A program made the position numbers and the translations under genes. Shown one piece after another: positions 21,764 through 33,390 of a stretch of 64,000 bases of DNA (its first letter is position 1; every line of letters begins with the position of its first letter). This DNA is from Anniella stebbinsi (lineage: Eukaryota; Chordata; Lepidosauria; Squamata; Anniellidae). The DNA lies in contig JARDYH010000001.1 in the NCBI GenBank assembly GCA_029215795.1, positions 230,667,654-230,731,653 on the forward strand, read 5' to 3'. The notes below the pieces were generated by a model that worked only from the letters and a program-made list of their open reading frames with translations, was not told the DNA's origin and did no database searches.

Positions 21764-22123
21764 TAGGCCTCCTCCACACGAGACGTTTAATGAGCCTTGA
21801 AGGCTCATTAAAAAATTTACCTCCACAAGCACGGAGCGCAAAACGGGCGTACAGGCGCGTTATCTCCCCGATAATGCGCATTTTCGAACGCGCGTTAAAT
21901 AGCGACTTTTATTTTGCTCCGGCCGTTAAAGCGCATTTTCGCGGTGTGAACAAGCGATTACGCGCATTAACTGCTTGTAAAGCGCTTTTTGGACATGAAT
22001 TAATGCGCTTCGCCGCCTCTCGCCGCCTCCGGTGCAGAGGGATTAGGAGTAAAAGCGCCTCCGCGATAATGCGCATAATCGTGGAACCGGGCGCAAAAGC
22101 GCATCCTTGTGGAGGGGGCCCTA
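21764..22123. mobile_element. GCGC-rich TIR element, copy 1
   Basis: The ends are TAGGCCTCCTCCACACGAG and TTGTGGAGGGGGCCCTA. The interior is packed with GCGCATT and TTAATGCGC-type words, with CpG density far above the surroundings. The inverted copy at 40944 is about 82 percent identical over the best 180 bases. It is non-coding by substitution pattern. Confidence 0.75.
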
Positions 22124-22166
22124 ATTACCTTGAGTTACATATGTTTAGCATTGAATTCTCTGCATG

Positions 22167-22568
22167 ATGTCCATGGGCACCAGTGTGCGTGCAGATATCT
22201 CTCTTGGTACCCAAGAGGATTTCTGCCCGAATTTAATTTTATTTCTTAAGATTTGTAAAAAATATTATTCAACAGGGAGGTTGCCATGGCATAAAGCAAA
22301 GTGCTGCCCTCTAGGACCATCTTTTTGGAGTTCCAAAAGAGTGGTTTTGTGTTTTGGAGCTCAGACCTCACCTCTGCTCTGTACTTAGGTTCTTGGGCAA
22401 ATTACTTTTCTTTTCACCAGTTTGCCTTGTGGGAAATGACTATGTTGTGACTGGCCATGTGCACGAAGGCAGCCATTTTATGAATGAGCAAACCTCCCTC
22501 CACATGGCAGCCATTTTGTGAGAGACACACTTTCAACATTCCAAATGTGCCCACTGACCCAAACGTTT
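22167..22568. mobile_element. Degenerate hAT element related to the 4192 and 46147 family
   Basis: It begins near GATGTCCATGGGCACCAGTG. It contains GGAGCTCAGACCTCACCTCT, CATGGCAGCCATTTTGTGAG and a final CCCACTGACCCAAACGTTTT. These follow the order of the elements at 4192 and 48559, but both CAGGGG-type ends are lost. Confidence 0.55.
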
Positions 22569-22799
22569 TGGGGGAATCTTGGTTTTTAGCCATTTGAAAT
22601 CAGGTTACCAATTGGTCTAAAAATCATATTAGACAGGGACATGCTGAAAGCTGAAAGAGGCTAAAGGCCAAACCACAAATTATGTTAACTAGACATGATG
22701 AATATCACCCCCAACCCACAGCTGCTATTTGCACTGAGAGGACATTTCTTCCTGATGCAAATATCTGCAGTGGATGTGATTTTGCGTATGGAGGGGGAG

Positions 22800-23218
22800 T
22801 AGGGTGACCACATTTGGGAAACCAAAAAAGAGGACCCTCAGTGGGGTGGGGGGTGGGAAAGTGGCTTTCCGGGGCCTCTGGAAAGCATGTCATTCACCCC
22901 CACTGCTTTAAAGGCCCCAATTGCAGCGGAGGAGGGGAAAGTGTGTCATTCCCGCCCTCCACTGCTCCAATCGGGTCCTTTTCTATAATGTCCAGGAATG
23001 ACATATTTTCCCCTGTAAGGTCCTGATTGGAGCAGTGGGAGGGAAATAACCCACCTCCAGAAAGCTCGTCATTCCCTCCAACCACGCTAATGTGGCCTTA
23101 AAGGGGAAAGCTTGTCTTTCCAGGACATTATAGAAAATTACAGAAAATCCCCCCTGACACCCAGGATAGAACAAAAACCAGGACAAATCCAGGGAAATCC
23201 TGACAGTTGGTCACCCTA
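22800..23218. mobile_element. hAT MITE, TAGGGTGACC family, variant with perfect target duplication
   Basis: The ends are TAGGGTGACCACATTTGGG and GTTGGTCACCCTA. Flanks 22792-22799 and 23219-23226 are both exactly AGGGGGAG, a perfect 8-bp target duplication. The interior differs from the other copies: it holds inverted segments such as GATTGGAGCAGTGGGAGGG against CCCTCCACTGCTCCAATCGG, and AATGTCCAGGAATGACA. Confidence 0.88.
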
Positions 23219-23473
23219 AGGGGGAGGATTAAACTCTTGCCCCCCCCCACACCCCTCCTGCAGGAACAAGATTGCTCAGGTTTCTCTGCAGTTGCTATCT
23301 ACATAACATAAAGGTGCACATGAATTGCATTCATGCATGAAATTAACATTACATCCAGTTTGGCCCACAGAAAATCTCAAAGCAGACTAATCTGGGTTGC
23401 TGACACTAGCATATAATCCAAGTAACAGTCACCAGCATTGGGTTGATGGTCAAATTTGCAATATTGAGAGGGT

Positions 23474-23978
23474 GGCTGGTTTTGCACAACATATTAGGCA
23501 ACGGAGGGGGAGATAGCATACTGACCGTGCATTAGGTAGGCGGCGCTCCCCACATGACACATTGCTCTGCCGTCTGTTGAGCAGCTGAAACTTCCGGCGT
23601 CCATCTTGGCTGCAGCGTCTCCTCCCTCCCCCTCCCTCAGTCCTCCTGCCATATCCCAGCATGCACTGCAAGTTCTGCCAGCTGTATCAGAGCAGCGGGG
23701 GGGGGGGGGTTCGGCTTCTCCAGCCCACAGAACTCTATGCCCAAATGGAATAGTGCACGGAGAGAGGGGGGTTGGTTTCAGCACAACACTTTAAACAACA
23801 GGCTTCGGGCTAAACAACGTACAAGCCCGTTGTTTCTCTCCGTTGCTTAATTGGGCGGAATAGCATACCGTCAATTGTGTGTGCATGGTGTGTAACCCTC
23901 CACACGACACAATAAGCAACACAACTGACGGTTGCCTCTTCCCCAATCCACTGATTATTGTGTAGTCTGAAACCAGCC
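23474..23978. mobile_element. TIR element, GGACAACAC family, copy 2 (composite)
   Basis: The left end is GGCTGGTTTTGCACAACATA and the right end, inverted, GGCTGGTTTCAGACTACACA. A second left-type end, GGTTGGTTTCAGCACAACAC, begins near 23770, so this is probably one copy nested in or joined to another. An internal G-run is at about 23697. Confidence 0.7.
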
Positions 23979-23999
23979 TGTGTCTCTCACAGAATTGCT

Positions 24000-25289
24000 G
24001 CCATGTGTGGGAAGGGTTGCTCATTTATAAAATGGCTGCCATGTCACACAATTTCTGTCACAAAGCACTCATTTCTCAGAAGGCAGACTGGTGAAGGCCA
24101 AACTAAACCTTCTGATAATCATTAAGAAATCTCAAAGTACTTGGCTTATTCAGTTGAGTAAAAGCACATGGCTCAGATTTGGCTCACAACTCAAAATTTC
24201 ACCACCATCCAAGGAGGCTGGGGGGTTAAAAGAAAAGAGAGAGAAAATGTCCTCACTGGAACCCAATGACACTGGTGACTATAACCTGTATTACAGGCCA
24301 TGAGTTTAATCACTGTCAAGAATTTTCATTTACTTTTGATGTGGAATGTTGTGTGAGAATGTAATACAAAAGGCCTGTATAAGTCTATGCATTGTGTGTG
24401 CTTTTTTTAAAGTATGAAATATATTAAAATTGTATGAAATTATATATATATATATGAAATTCATACCATAGGAGTATTTTTTTTTCTACAATAGAGCGAT
24501 TCTTCCAGGTTTAACCTGTGGGGGACTGATGGAGATCCTGCCTCCTAACAGGGGGTTGATTACTTTTTGATGGATTCTAGACTTATGATCCAATGATTCT
24601 GACCATGCTGGGAATGAATGCCATACTTTATCAGCACAAATATGAAAGAGCTCTCGCCTCCTGGCTCTGTGTGCGGCATTAGTAGTACACATCATCAGGT
24701 GCCCCTCATTTATCACCTAATTCGGCTTCCCATAGTCACCGGCCTACATTAGTCATGCAGCATTCTTCCGAGCCATTAGAAGTCAATGGGTGGCTGGAGA
24801 AAAGAAAGAGGATATGAAATGCATGTTATGATATATTCAAAGGATGAAATGATGTATGAGACAGTCTTAGTTCCTGGCTTAAGGCTTAATTGTCTGTGGA
24901 CGCATTGGATTATTTCACCTCTTCTCTCTTCCACTGTGCAAAGGGTATAATTAATTTCAGTCAGCAGTAGAAAAACACTGTCAAATGATATTTTTAACAA
25001 GTGATGTGTAAAGAAAGCTCCTATATATGACAGTTTCTATTGTATTAACATATCCAGAGCACACCTTTTAACCCGAGTTCTAAAGAGGGCAAACCTGAGC
25101 ACATGGGCAGCCCAATTCTGTTCAGGTTTACTTAGAAGTAAATCCATTTTGCTCAATGGGGCTTACTCTCAAGTAAATGAGCAGAGGATTGCAGCCTTAC
25201 AATCCAATCCTATGCATGTCTACTTAGTACTGTAATCCCCATTGAGTTCAATGGCCTTTTGATATGGAGCTTGGGGTGTCTCTTGGATC
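24000..25289. other. Intergenic, nothing recognised
   Basis: Contains a short (TA)n near 24440 and otherwise complex sequence. The 24500-24760 part looks unique and non-repetitive. No exon was recognised. Confidence 0.45.
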
Positions 25290-25910
25290 CATCACTCTCC
25301 TCAGATGGTTAAGTGACTGAGCACCTTTTACCAGTTTAGGCGGTATCTGAGGTATAACCCTATCTGGTAGTGGATAATCTGATCCAGTAACCTGCAAAAT
25401 ATGGCAGCAAGATTTTTTAAAATTGACCAGTTCTTTTTTGTCTGCACTGGCTTCCTATTTATAATTGGGCCAATTCAAAGTACTTGTCTTGATCTATAAA
25501 GTACAAGATGAATTAGGGCCTCAGTGCCTATTAGAATGGCTCCTATACCCTTAGTTTAAGGTAATCTACAATGGCCCTTCTCCAAGTACCCCTTAACCTG
25601 AAGTCTGGATGATGGCCATGAGAAAAAGGGCCTTTTTGGTGGTGGTTCCCTAGCTGTATTGCAATACTCTCCCAGGTGAAGCTTATCAGGCACATATATT
25701 GCTTTCCTTTCAGTGCTAGACTAAGACTTTTTTTGTTGTTCACCCAGGCCTTTTAAACTCTTGTTATTTTAGTCCCTGTGGCACTGAGGGTAGTTTTAGC
25801 TCCCTGTATTTACTGCTGTTTTTAGCTGCTCTGATTTGTATTGTATTTTACTTTGTTGGTCTTTTTGTTGCCTTTTTTCAGGTTTGGATCTTTTTAGTGT
25901 TGGATTTTCT
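25290..25910 (+). mobile_element. L2-type LINE, end of reverse transcriptase frame and 3' UTR
   Basis: The region around 25385-25550 resembles the L2 C-terminal coding region: AAAATATGGCAGCAAGA, CTGGCTTCCTATTTATAATT and TTGATCTATAAAGTACAAGA correspond to the conserved LNAAAR, HWLP and LIYK stretches. Later TGGTGGTTCCCTAGCTGT and AGTGCTAGACTAAGAC match the tail-proximal part. Many stops; inactive. Confidence 0.7.
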
Positions 25911-26135
25911 AAACTATATAAAAAAAGCACACAGCTTGGGAAAATAAAAAAAGCATTTCCCTGGTTTCAAAAAGACTTAAATCCAACTGCAAGAGCAGAT
26001 ATCCCCTCCTGCAAGAGATTTCCTCTTGGTCTCCTCACTCAGCTGCCCCCACCTAGCTGGAGGAAAACCATTTTGCCAGTGGGTTCTCTTCTACTGGAAG
26101 ATGGCCAGGGTTTTAAACAACCCAAGGTATTTATT

Positions 26136-26300
26136 TTTGTTATTCATTTATTTATTAAATTTATATCCCACCTTTCCACCAGAAATAGCACTCAAGGTGG
26201 CTACAAACAAACAAAGATAAAATGCAAAATTACAATGGAAGTATAAAGCTAAATCAATTAAAAAACACATTAAATGGGGTGGGGAGAAATCAACGGCATC
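26136..26300 (-). mobile_element. LINE/SINE 3' end, reverse orientation
   Basis: TTTATTTATTAAATTTATAT plus CCCACCTTTCCACC and CTCAAGGTGGCTACAAAC is the reverse complement of a retroposon end of the type GGTGGGATATAAATTTAATA. Confidence 0.65.
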
Positions 26301-26999
26301 CACTAATTAAAACGTACTTCAATAAACAAGGCAGCTTAAAAGCCCAAAACCTGTCTGAATAAAACTGTCTTTGCTTGCTGGTGGAAGGATAACAAAGATA
26401 GCATTAGCCTGGCATGCTTTAGAGAGAATATTCCATACACAGAGCATTTTGAATGTATCTTACAAAATTCTTAAGCAGATGATGATGTGCATGGAGTCTG
26501 TCCCCCCCATTTGATCTTGACTCCAGGCCATTTTTTCCCTAACATGACATTATTTATATTATTTACGTAAGCCTAGGAGCTATCCTATATGTACTTACCT
26601 GTGAGTAAGTTCCATTGAACTCAATCGGACATATTTCTGAGTAGATATGCATAGAATTGCATTGTTGACCTTTTGGATTAATGAAGACTATGAGATTTTC
26701 TACACAAGGCTGATCAGCGGTTGTTAATCTGCTGAATCTGCCTTGGGTAGTGTCACAGAATTGAGATCTGAACACTACACAAGCAGCATTTTATTTACTG
26801 CTTTACCTTTGGGTGGCACTGTGGTATAGCAGAATAGTGCAAATACATAAGACGAAATTGCGCTTTCTTTCCCTTTCACACTTAAATGCTGCATTTTCTC
26901 TGCTCTAAAAAAGCTTACCGAAAGTGCTGTTTGAAAACTGAACTGTAACTGAAGGGTCATGACATTTTCTAAAGAACCCGTAAACAATCATGAGTAAAG

Positions 27000-27118
27000 A
27001 ATGATGTCTCTGTGTGTACTGTCTGTTCTGTGTTGTTAAATTTTGCATATTGTTTTTAATGTTTAAATCTTTGTAAACTGTCCAGAGAGCTTCAGTTTTG
27101 AGGTGGTATAGAAATCAT
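27000..27118 (+). mobile_element. L2-type LINE 3' end
   Basis: TTTGTAAACTGTCCAGAGAG then CTTCAGTTTTGAGGTGGTAT and AGAAATCATAG is a diverged version of the L2 terminus seen at 3300. Confidence 0.65.
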
Positions 27119-27662
27119 AGGTGTGCGCAAGAGGTTTGCCAGGTGTGCCTAGGCACACCCTAATGTCTCAAGCAATAAGTGCCAAATTGAGGAGGGCATT
27201 GAGTAGGGATTCAGAGGGGAATCTAAACACTGTGAGAACTGTCCTCCAGCTGCTCTGCTGCCACCCCCCCCCCCAACAGCGTGCCATTATTCCTGGAAGC
27301 AGGAGCAAAATGGAATCACTCTGCTGGGAGCCTCTCTGCTGGGAGCCATGCTTCAAAGAGTCCAGGGCAGGAAGAGGGACCCCAAAGGCTAATATTGCCT
27401 CATAAGTCTCCTCTGGCCAGTGTCACCACAAAGCCCCACCAATACTGGGGCTTGAGGAGCATCTCCTCATCCCCCCCCCCCCCACACACACCTGCAATGG
27501 CCCTCCCATAGTCAGGCAAGTCAAATGTGGAGTGTCTACAGTGTTTAATAAATAAATGAATAAAAATAATGTCCTTTATGATTGAGTATTTAATAAATAT
27601 TTGCCTTTAAAAGAACACAAACCTGGGTGCATATCCTAATGAAATGTGCTGTGCACACCACC

Positions 27663-27689
27663 AATAATAATAATAATAATAATAATATG
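27663..27689. repeat. (AAT)n microsatellite
   Basis: About nine AAT units. C-runs near 27266 and 27473 and an ACAC tract lie just upstream. Confidence 0.9.
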
Positions 27690-27699
27690 CAAAGTTTGC

Positions 27700-29880
27700 C
27701 CCTTTGTTCTGGAAAGCCCTATATAACATGGAAACATTTGAATACATTCAGCTCTTACTCTTGTCTCTGACTTATCACTATTCCCTCTCTCTTCCCACCC
27801 CTCCCTCAAGACAGGGAACTACCTTGTTTTGTTTATGCTGTCAAAAGTGTCAAGTGCAAAGATCATGTTCCTCATATTATTTATTTTTACCCCCAAGCAA
27901 TTCAGAGTGGTGGATGTGTGATCCCAACCCCACCCACTCCACCCCAACTATACACTTGTCATCCCAATGATCCTCTTAGGCTGAGTGATGGTGACTGACC
28001 TAAGGTGCATTGTGGCTATGTGAGGTTTTGAACCTGGATTTCCCTGGTCTAAGCAGTGGAGTCCCTCACATCTCAACTCAGAAGTGAGTCACTCTAATTT
28101 GTACTGTACCTAATTCCAAGTAAATTGCAGCCTTATAGTGCAATCCTATAATTAGAGATGGTTGAGAATTTTGATTGAGTTTGTTTTTTGATTAAAACAA
28201 TTACCAAAATTTGCAATTTCTTCACATTCAGCATGGGATTAAGATTTTTTTTTTTTTAATGAATGTAGGAGAACCTGAAACTGACAAATTAATCCACCCC
28301 TACTTATAATGTCTACTTAGAATCTGCTTTTGGTCTGCAAAAATGGAATAGAAGTGTTTAAATACATACATACATATATACCTCCCATTGAGTTAAGTGA
28401 AGTTTACTCGCTAGTAAGTGCGTTTAGGACTACAGCTTTAATCTAGCACTACACTACACTGGCTTTCACTATAAAGCAAACATGGTGAACCTGTGCATCC
28501 CCAGTTTTTGCTGGGCTCCAGTTCCTATCAACCCCAGCCAATGGTCGGGGATAACAGAAGCTGTAGCTTGTTACAGAGATTTTATATTTTCATAGTAAAA
28601 ATAAGCTGAAGAGCCTATGAGTTAATGACCACAGCATTGGCAAATACGTCCAAACCGACCTGCCTAGGTGCTCTCATGTCTGTTCTGCTCAGAATGTCAG
28701 TGGATATTTACCATGTTCAATTCACTTATTTAAACCATGACCAGCAGTGGTATGTGCCCCAAACACAATGGCTATTTTAAGATTGTGTGTGTTTGTTAAG
28801 CATGCCAGCAACTCACCCTCACCAGGTTCGGATGTAACAGCAAGCTATGATCGCGGCTTGAATATTCAGAATTCACCTGGCCAGCGCTACAACCCAGCAT
28901 GGCTTAAATAAGCCTAAAATAAGGCTTGAATGGCTTAAATAAGCCACGGTGGGCTGCAGTGATCATGCCAGCTAGGGCATTGTTGGCAAGTTGCTGAGCA
29001 TCAGAAAAGCCTGGAGTGCAGAATCTTGTAGAAAATGTCAGTGGAGGAAAGAAAGGTTGGCAAAATACAAATCCGAGTATGTGGGTTTGTATTTCAGGAT
29101 TAAACTCTGCAGCCAAACCAATCAGCCTGTGTTTAATTAGTTTTTCCAATGCAATTACTCCAACTTGCATCAGTTGAGGATTGCAGCTCCGTAATGATTT
29201 GTTTGTTTGTATTTATGCAGCAAGCATGAGCTACATAGAATATCCTCAGCCTGGAAATCACTTCTGTCAATGAATAATAGCCTGAAAATGCCCTGCTGCA
29301 ATCATACATTTGAAATACATCAACAGTGTCTGGGCCTTTTGATGCCCTTTCTGGAATCCATTTAAGGGCTGGGGGAATGCATTTTCCTTTTGCCCTGTAC
29401 TGCTGCTGCAACCGAAAAATTCTGAAAGGAAACAATGGGGAAATGTTTGCTTCTGGCGTAATAGGTCACGAAAAGAACTTACAAAGATTGCTCAGTCAGG
29501 GTGTACTGGAGATGACTAAAGCACAAGGGCAGAAAAGTACATGGGAGCACTTTAAGGCTTGGTAATGGAGTAAAAAAATGAATGAATGAAACATTACTGG
29601 TGCTCTAATTAATTTTTAGCTGGGAAAAATTGAGTGGATTTCGGTATATTTCAGTGCTATAAGTCAGTCTCATATACGGCATTGCAGAATATTTTGAAGG
29701 TAGTGCTACCCTAGCTAAATGCTATGTCCTTTAATAATGCTAAATGACATTCCTGTTTCAGATTGAGATATGCATGAGAAGAACCATACATCTAAGACTA
29801 GCTAGAATGTTTATATCTACATTTCGAGCTGACTTTCCTAAACATTAAGAAAAAAAATCATTCAAACCAAAGTATTTGCA
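27700..29880. other. Intergenic, largely unique sequence
   Basis: A hAT-palindrome remnant lies near 28490-28570 (CCAATGGTCGGGGATAACAG). The part at 28950-29570 is complex, non-repetitive and a candidate conserved non-coding element by appearance only. No exon was recognised. Confidence 0.45.
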
Positions 29881-29883
29881 TAC

Positions 29884-30420
29884 TATTATTACTATTAATT
29901 ACATATCTATACTGCCCCATAGTTGGGTGGTTTACAAAGATTAAACCATTCAAAACAATATTTAAAACATTCAAAACAATATGATCAACCACCATAACAT
30001 GCCTGTCTTCTTATACCTATAAGGTTACTATCTACTTTTCACTTGGATGTAAGCTCTACTCAAACCCACAAGACTTTCTTCAAGTAAATGTGACTACTAG
30101 TATTGGTGTTTAGTTCACCTTATACCATCTTCATTTCTTTTAAAATACTTGTATCCCACTTTTCCTTCAAGAACTTTCTCTTTAACAAGAAATCAAAAGC
30201 GTTAACAATAATAAAATCCAAGAAATCAGAACCCCCAAAAGAATAAAGACAATCAAACCAATAAAAGATCACAGAACAATAGAAAACAAAGCAATCAAGG
30301 AGGCAGGGAAAAACACTGTTAAAAGAATCAGCAAATGGTGTGCAGCCTCATAAAAGCAGCAAGGACGAACAAAACCAACATCTGCTCAATCCCAAAGGCC
30401 TCTCAGAAAAAGCCAGGTGT
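29884..30420 (-). mobile_element. LINE 3' ends in reverse orientation
   Basis: CATATCTATACTGCCCCATA with GTTGGGTGGTTTACAAAG (29900-29940) and ACTTGTATCCCACTTTTCCT (30150-) are reverse complements of two retroposon termini. A-rich sequence typical of a reversed 3' UTR follows each. Confidence 0.55.
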
Positions 30421-30499
30421 AAGCCAGGTGTCAGAAAACATTCAGTGATGGAACCAGGCTTCCCAGGAAAGGGATAACTTGGGGAAATGGAGGGGTCAT

Positions 30500-30575
30500 C
30501 CCTGCCTGCTCCTGGGATCCCCTGTGCGGGATGCACAGGGATGACACAGGGACAACCCTGGGGGAAAATCCCCCA
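30500..30575. repeat. GGGATGCACAGGGATGACAC repeat, related to 41300-41420
   Basis: ATGCACAGGGATGACACAGG, GACAACCCTGGGGGAAAATC is the inverse of GATTGTCCCTGTGCATC and CCAGGGTCGTCCCTGG at 41310-41345. It is an interspersed repeat of unknown class. Confidence 0.55.
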
Positions 30576-30777
30576 TGTAGACATGGCCAAGGTGTAGATC
30601 TGGCCATTATCTCCCCAAAGAACGATAAGCGGTGTAGTTTGCTGAGGATGTTGAGAATTCTTTAGTTGAGTTATCCAGTCCTACAAAGAGAGGTCCCAGG
30701 GCTTTTTGAGGAGAGGGAATGACTATTTAACCACTTCACATCAGCAATGGATTAATACCCAGTATCTGCCTGTAAGA

Positions 30778-31013
30778 TTAGATCTAGCTACACTAGCTCT
30801 TTTAATTGGTACTGAAGTGCAATGATACCTGTTGGGGCACATTACACTTCCTATATACCACTTTTCTAGCATCATCATTTCCTGTTTTTATTCCGTATGA
30901 CCACTGTATAAAATACTGAAATACCTTTGTGTGTGCCACACATGTGCAAGAGGGTTGTAACGTCACCATGATGGGATCATATCGATATGACACAAGGTGT
31001 AGATCTGGCCTAG
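30778..31013. mobile_element. MITE with ATCTACAC-type ends, diverged copy
   Basis: The left end TAGATCTAGCTACACTAGC and right end AAGGTGTAGATCTGGCCTA resemble the TIRs of the 49452 and 56236 elements. Interior similarity is weak. Confidence 0.5.
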
Positions 31014-31206
31014 GTCTGGAGCCCACTGATTTTGGATATCACATTTATTTCAACTTGAACGATAGAACTGAGCTATTCAAAAACCCAGTGGAATGCAAGG
31101 CAAATGTCTTGGTAGGTGGTTAAAAAAAACACCTATCTTCCAATAATTGGTTGGGAGTGAATGAGGTAAAAAGGAGAGCAAATTGGAAAAGAGGTAGGTC
31201 ACAAAC

Positions 31207-31245
31207 TATATATATATACACACACACACACCACACACACAGAGA
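31207..31245. repeat. (TA)n-(CA)n microsatellite
   Basis: Alternating TA, then two CA blocks, then GAGAG. Confidence 0.9.
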
Positions 31246-32081
31246 GTATATATGAATAATTTCTTCACTAGCAAAAGGTTCAGAAGAGCAGCAATGAGTC
31301 AATGCATCCATTTTACACACACACCTCTGGATATGTGGCTTCATATTTCACTCTCCTGCGATGATACAAATGAAAACGTTTCTTTGGTTTCAGCCCTTCC
31401 TGGAGTGGATTGCTGAGAATATCACCGAGGAATTGTCAGCCTCAGTTCAGTTCAAAAGACTCCTATAGATAGTGGGGTATCTCAGGATGTAATTAAAGTT
31501 CATTAACAGGGGTGTGTAGAATGATTGGAGGTGGAGGACATTTTGATGAACTTCTCTTATGAAGATGAAACTGGGCAAGCATAGTTTAAAAACAAAGGGC
31601 GTGAGCTTATGTGCCTCTCTAAGAATTGAGTAATCACCTTATTTCAACACACATCATGCTTCAGGGGAAAACGTTTTTCTAAATGCACGTGCACACACAC
31701 ATCCTATCTCTGTGGGATGAGACATATAATATGTGTGTATTGTCCCACATTGTTGTGGCTCTGGGCATTTAATAACATTTTTAATCTCATATCCACATCT
31801 GTTAAATATCTTTTTTCTTTCCACGTTACCTCCTCCTCTCTCCCCCCACTGTCAAAATTTAGATTGTAAGTTCCTTGAGGCACAAACTCACCTTTCATGT
31901 GGTTCCTGCTGCTCTGTGAAGAGCTTTGTACTGTATAAATCATATTGGGCAGGATCCAGCCAAAGTTAAAAGTCCCCTTAATTCTAATAGGAAGATTTAA
32001 GGACACGCCTAAGCACATGATTAAATCTCTTCCACTGAAGCAATGGAATGTAAAAATGCTAAACTGGGGTGGTTTTCAGTA
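31246..32081. other. Intergenic, nothing recognised
   Basis: No exon, SINE or TIR was identified; a short CA tract lies near 31690. Confidence 0.45.
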
Positions 32082-32303
32082 GGGATGTGCACGGCCGAAA
32101 TTATCGTATCATATCGTTATCGGAAATTCCAACATAAATTTTTTTTTTGATCCGATCATATTGGGGGTTATCCGGATTTGATCGGATCCGAAATCCAATA
32201 AATATCGGAAGTTCTGATACGATAACAGTGTTTTTCCCCATAGGTTTGCATTGGGGGAAAGAAAGCTTTTCCCCAATGCAAGTCTATGGGGAAAAACACC
32301 AGG
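32082..32303. mobile_element. TAGGGATGTGCACG element, left end with hairpin
   Basis: It begins TAGGGATGTGCACGGCCG then ATTATCGTATCATATCGTTA, closely like the left end of the 60114 element. It holds a strong hairpin at 32228-32299: GTGTTTTTCCCCATAGGTTT with TTGCATTGGGG pairs with CCCCAATGCAAGTC and TATGGGGAAAAACAC. No matching right end was found, so the copy is truncated or rearranged. Confidence 0.65.
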
Positions 32304-32859
32304 CCGGCACTCCCTCCCTCCGCTCACGCTCCCTCCACCACTCATGCTCCTTACCCCCCGCAGCCACCTCCGCCGTCTCCGCATCCACCGCCACTCCGTA
32401 CTACTGCTAAACAGGCTTTCCGTCCTGTTCGTCAGTACAGAGAAGCACCGAGTGATGTGATGCACTCACAAATAATAACCCATTCATTTCATTGACAGTA
32501 GCAGGATGGTGTGCAAATTCCTTCATGCACATGGACCTGCTACCTGGAAATGAGTAGAGCAGGCCATGTGCGCAGCAGGTCTATGTGCATATCAGAATGC
32601 ATGCAGGGGATGCTGCAAATGGCTCAAGAGGAAGTTAGATTTGCTGTCTGAGTTTCATAAAAGCAATAGAACTTAAGTGCATCATTAAGAGATTTAAACA
32701 GGGTATGGTCCCAATTCACACATTAAAAAGAAGCACGTAAGTTCTTGAGACGCAACTGCTTAAAGGCTTTCCCACATGGCAAGCCATTCATGTGAAGCTG
32801 CTTACTACATGATTTTGGTAGTTTAGTATTCCCCAATATTTGTTGAAGTTTATGCTTAA

Positions 32860-33390
32860 TGTCAGAGAATGTACAAAACCTGCCACAATATTCACATTCC
32901 ACAAGGAATGTGCACATTTTCCACAGATAATAGCCCTGCTTGCATGTAGGGCAAAAGTGTGGCGGGGGTAATGGGCAATCCCGTGAGCCATGCCCCCAGT
33001 GTTCCTGCACACTCCAAATCCCATTAGACCTTTGCACATTGAGCATGAAGGTCTGAAGAGGTCTGTGTAAGTCAGCTGAGCATGCTTATAAAGTTCCTGC
33101 GATTGTGACCCCTGCCTTATCAGATTTTCCAGTTGCGGAAAGTCTAAATGCGGTCAGCTGAATGCATTTACAGAGCTCTCTTCAGACCTTCATGTTCAAT
33201 GTGTGCATGTCTAACTGGGTACCGGGGGCACGGGGACACTGGGGACATGGTTGACATGCATGCCCACATCTCCCCCCCCACACACACACTTTAGCTTGAC
33301 ACATCAGCAGGCGAACACCTGCATAGGGCTTAAGTGCACATTCTCGATGAGGTGTGGTGAATGTGTACAATAGGTAGTTGTAATGCACAT
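32860..33390. repeat. Diverged long inverted repeat
   Basis: Reading out from about 33120, the left arm (GCACATTGAGCATGAAGGTC, TGAAGAGGTCTGTG) matches the complement of the right arm (TTCAGACCTTCATGTTCAAT, GTGTGCATGTC). More distal pairs are ATGCCCCCAGTGTTCC with CACTGGGGACATGG, and GAATGTGCAC with GTGCACATTC. The arms are about 250 bp each with many indels. Probably a decayed foldback element. Confidence 0.6.
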
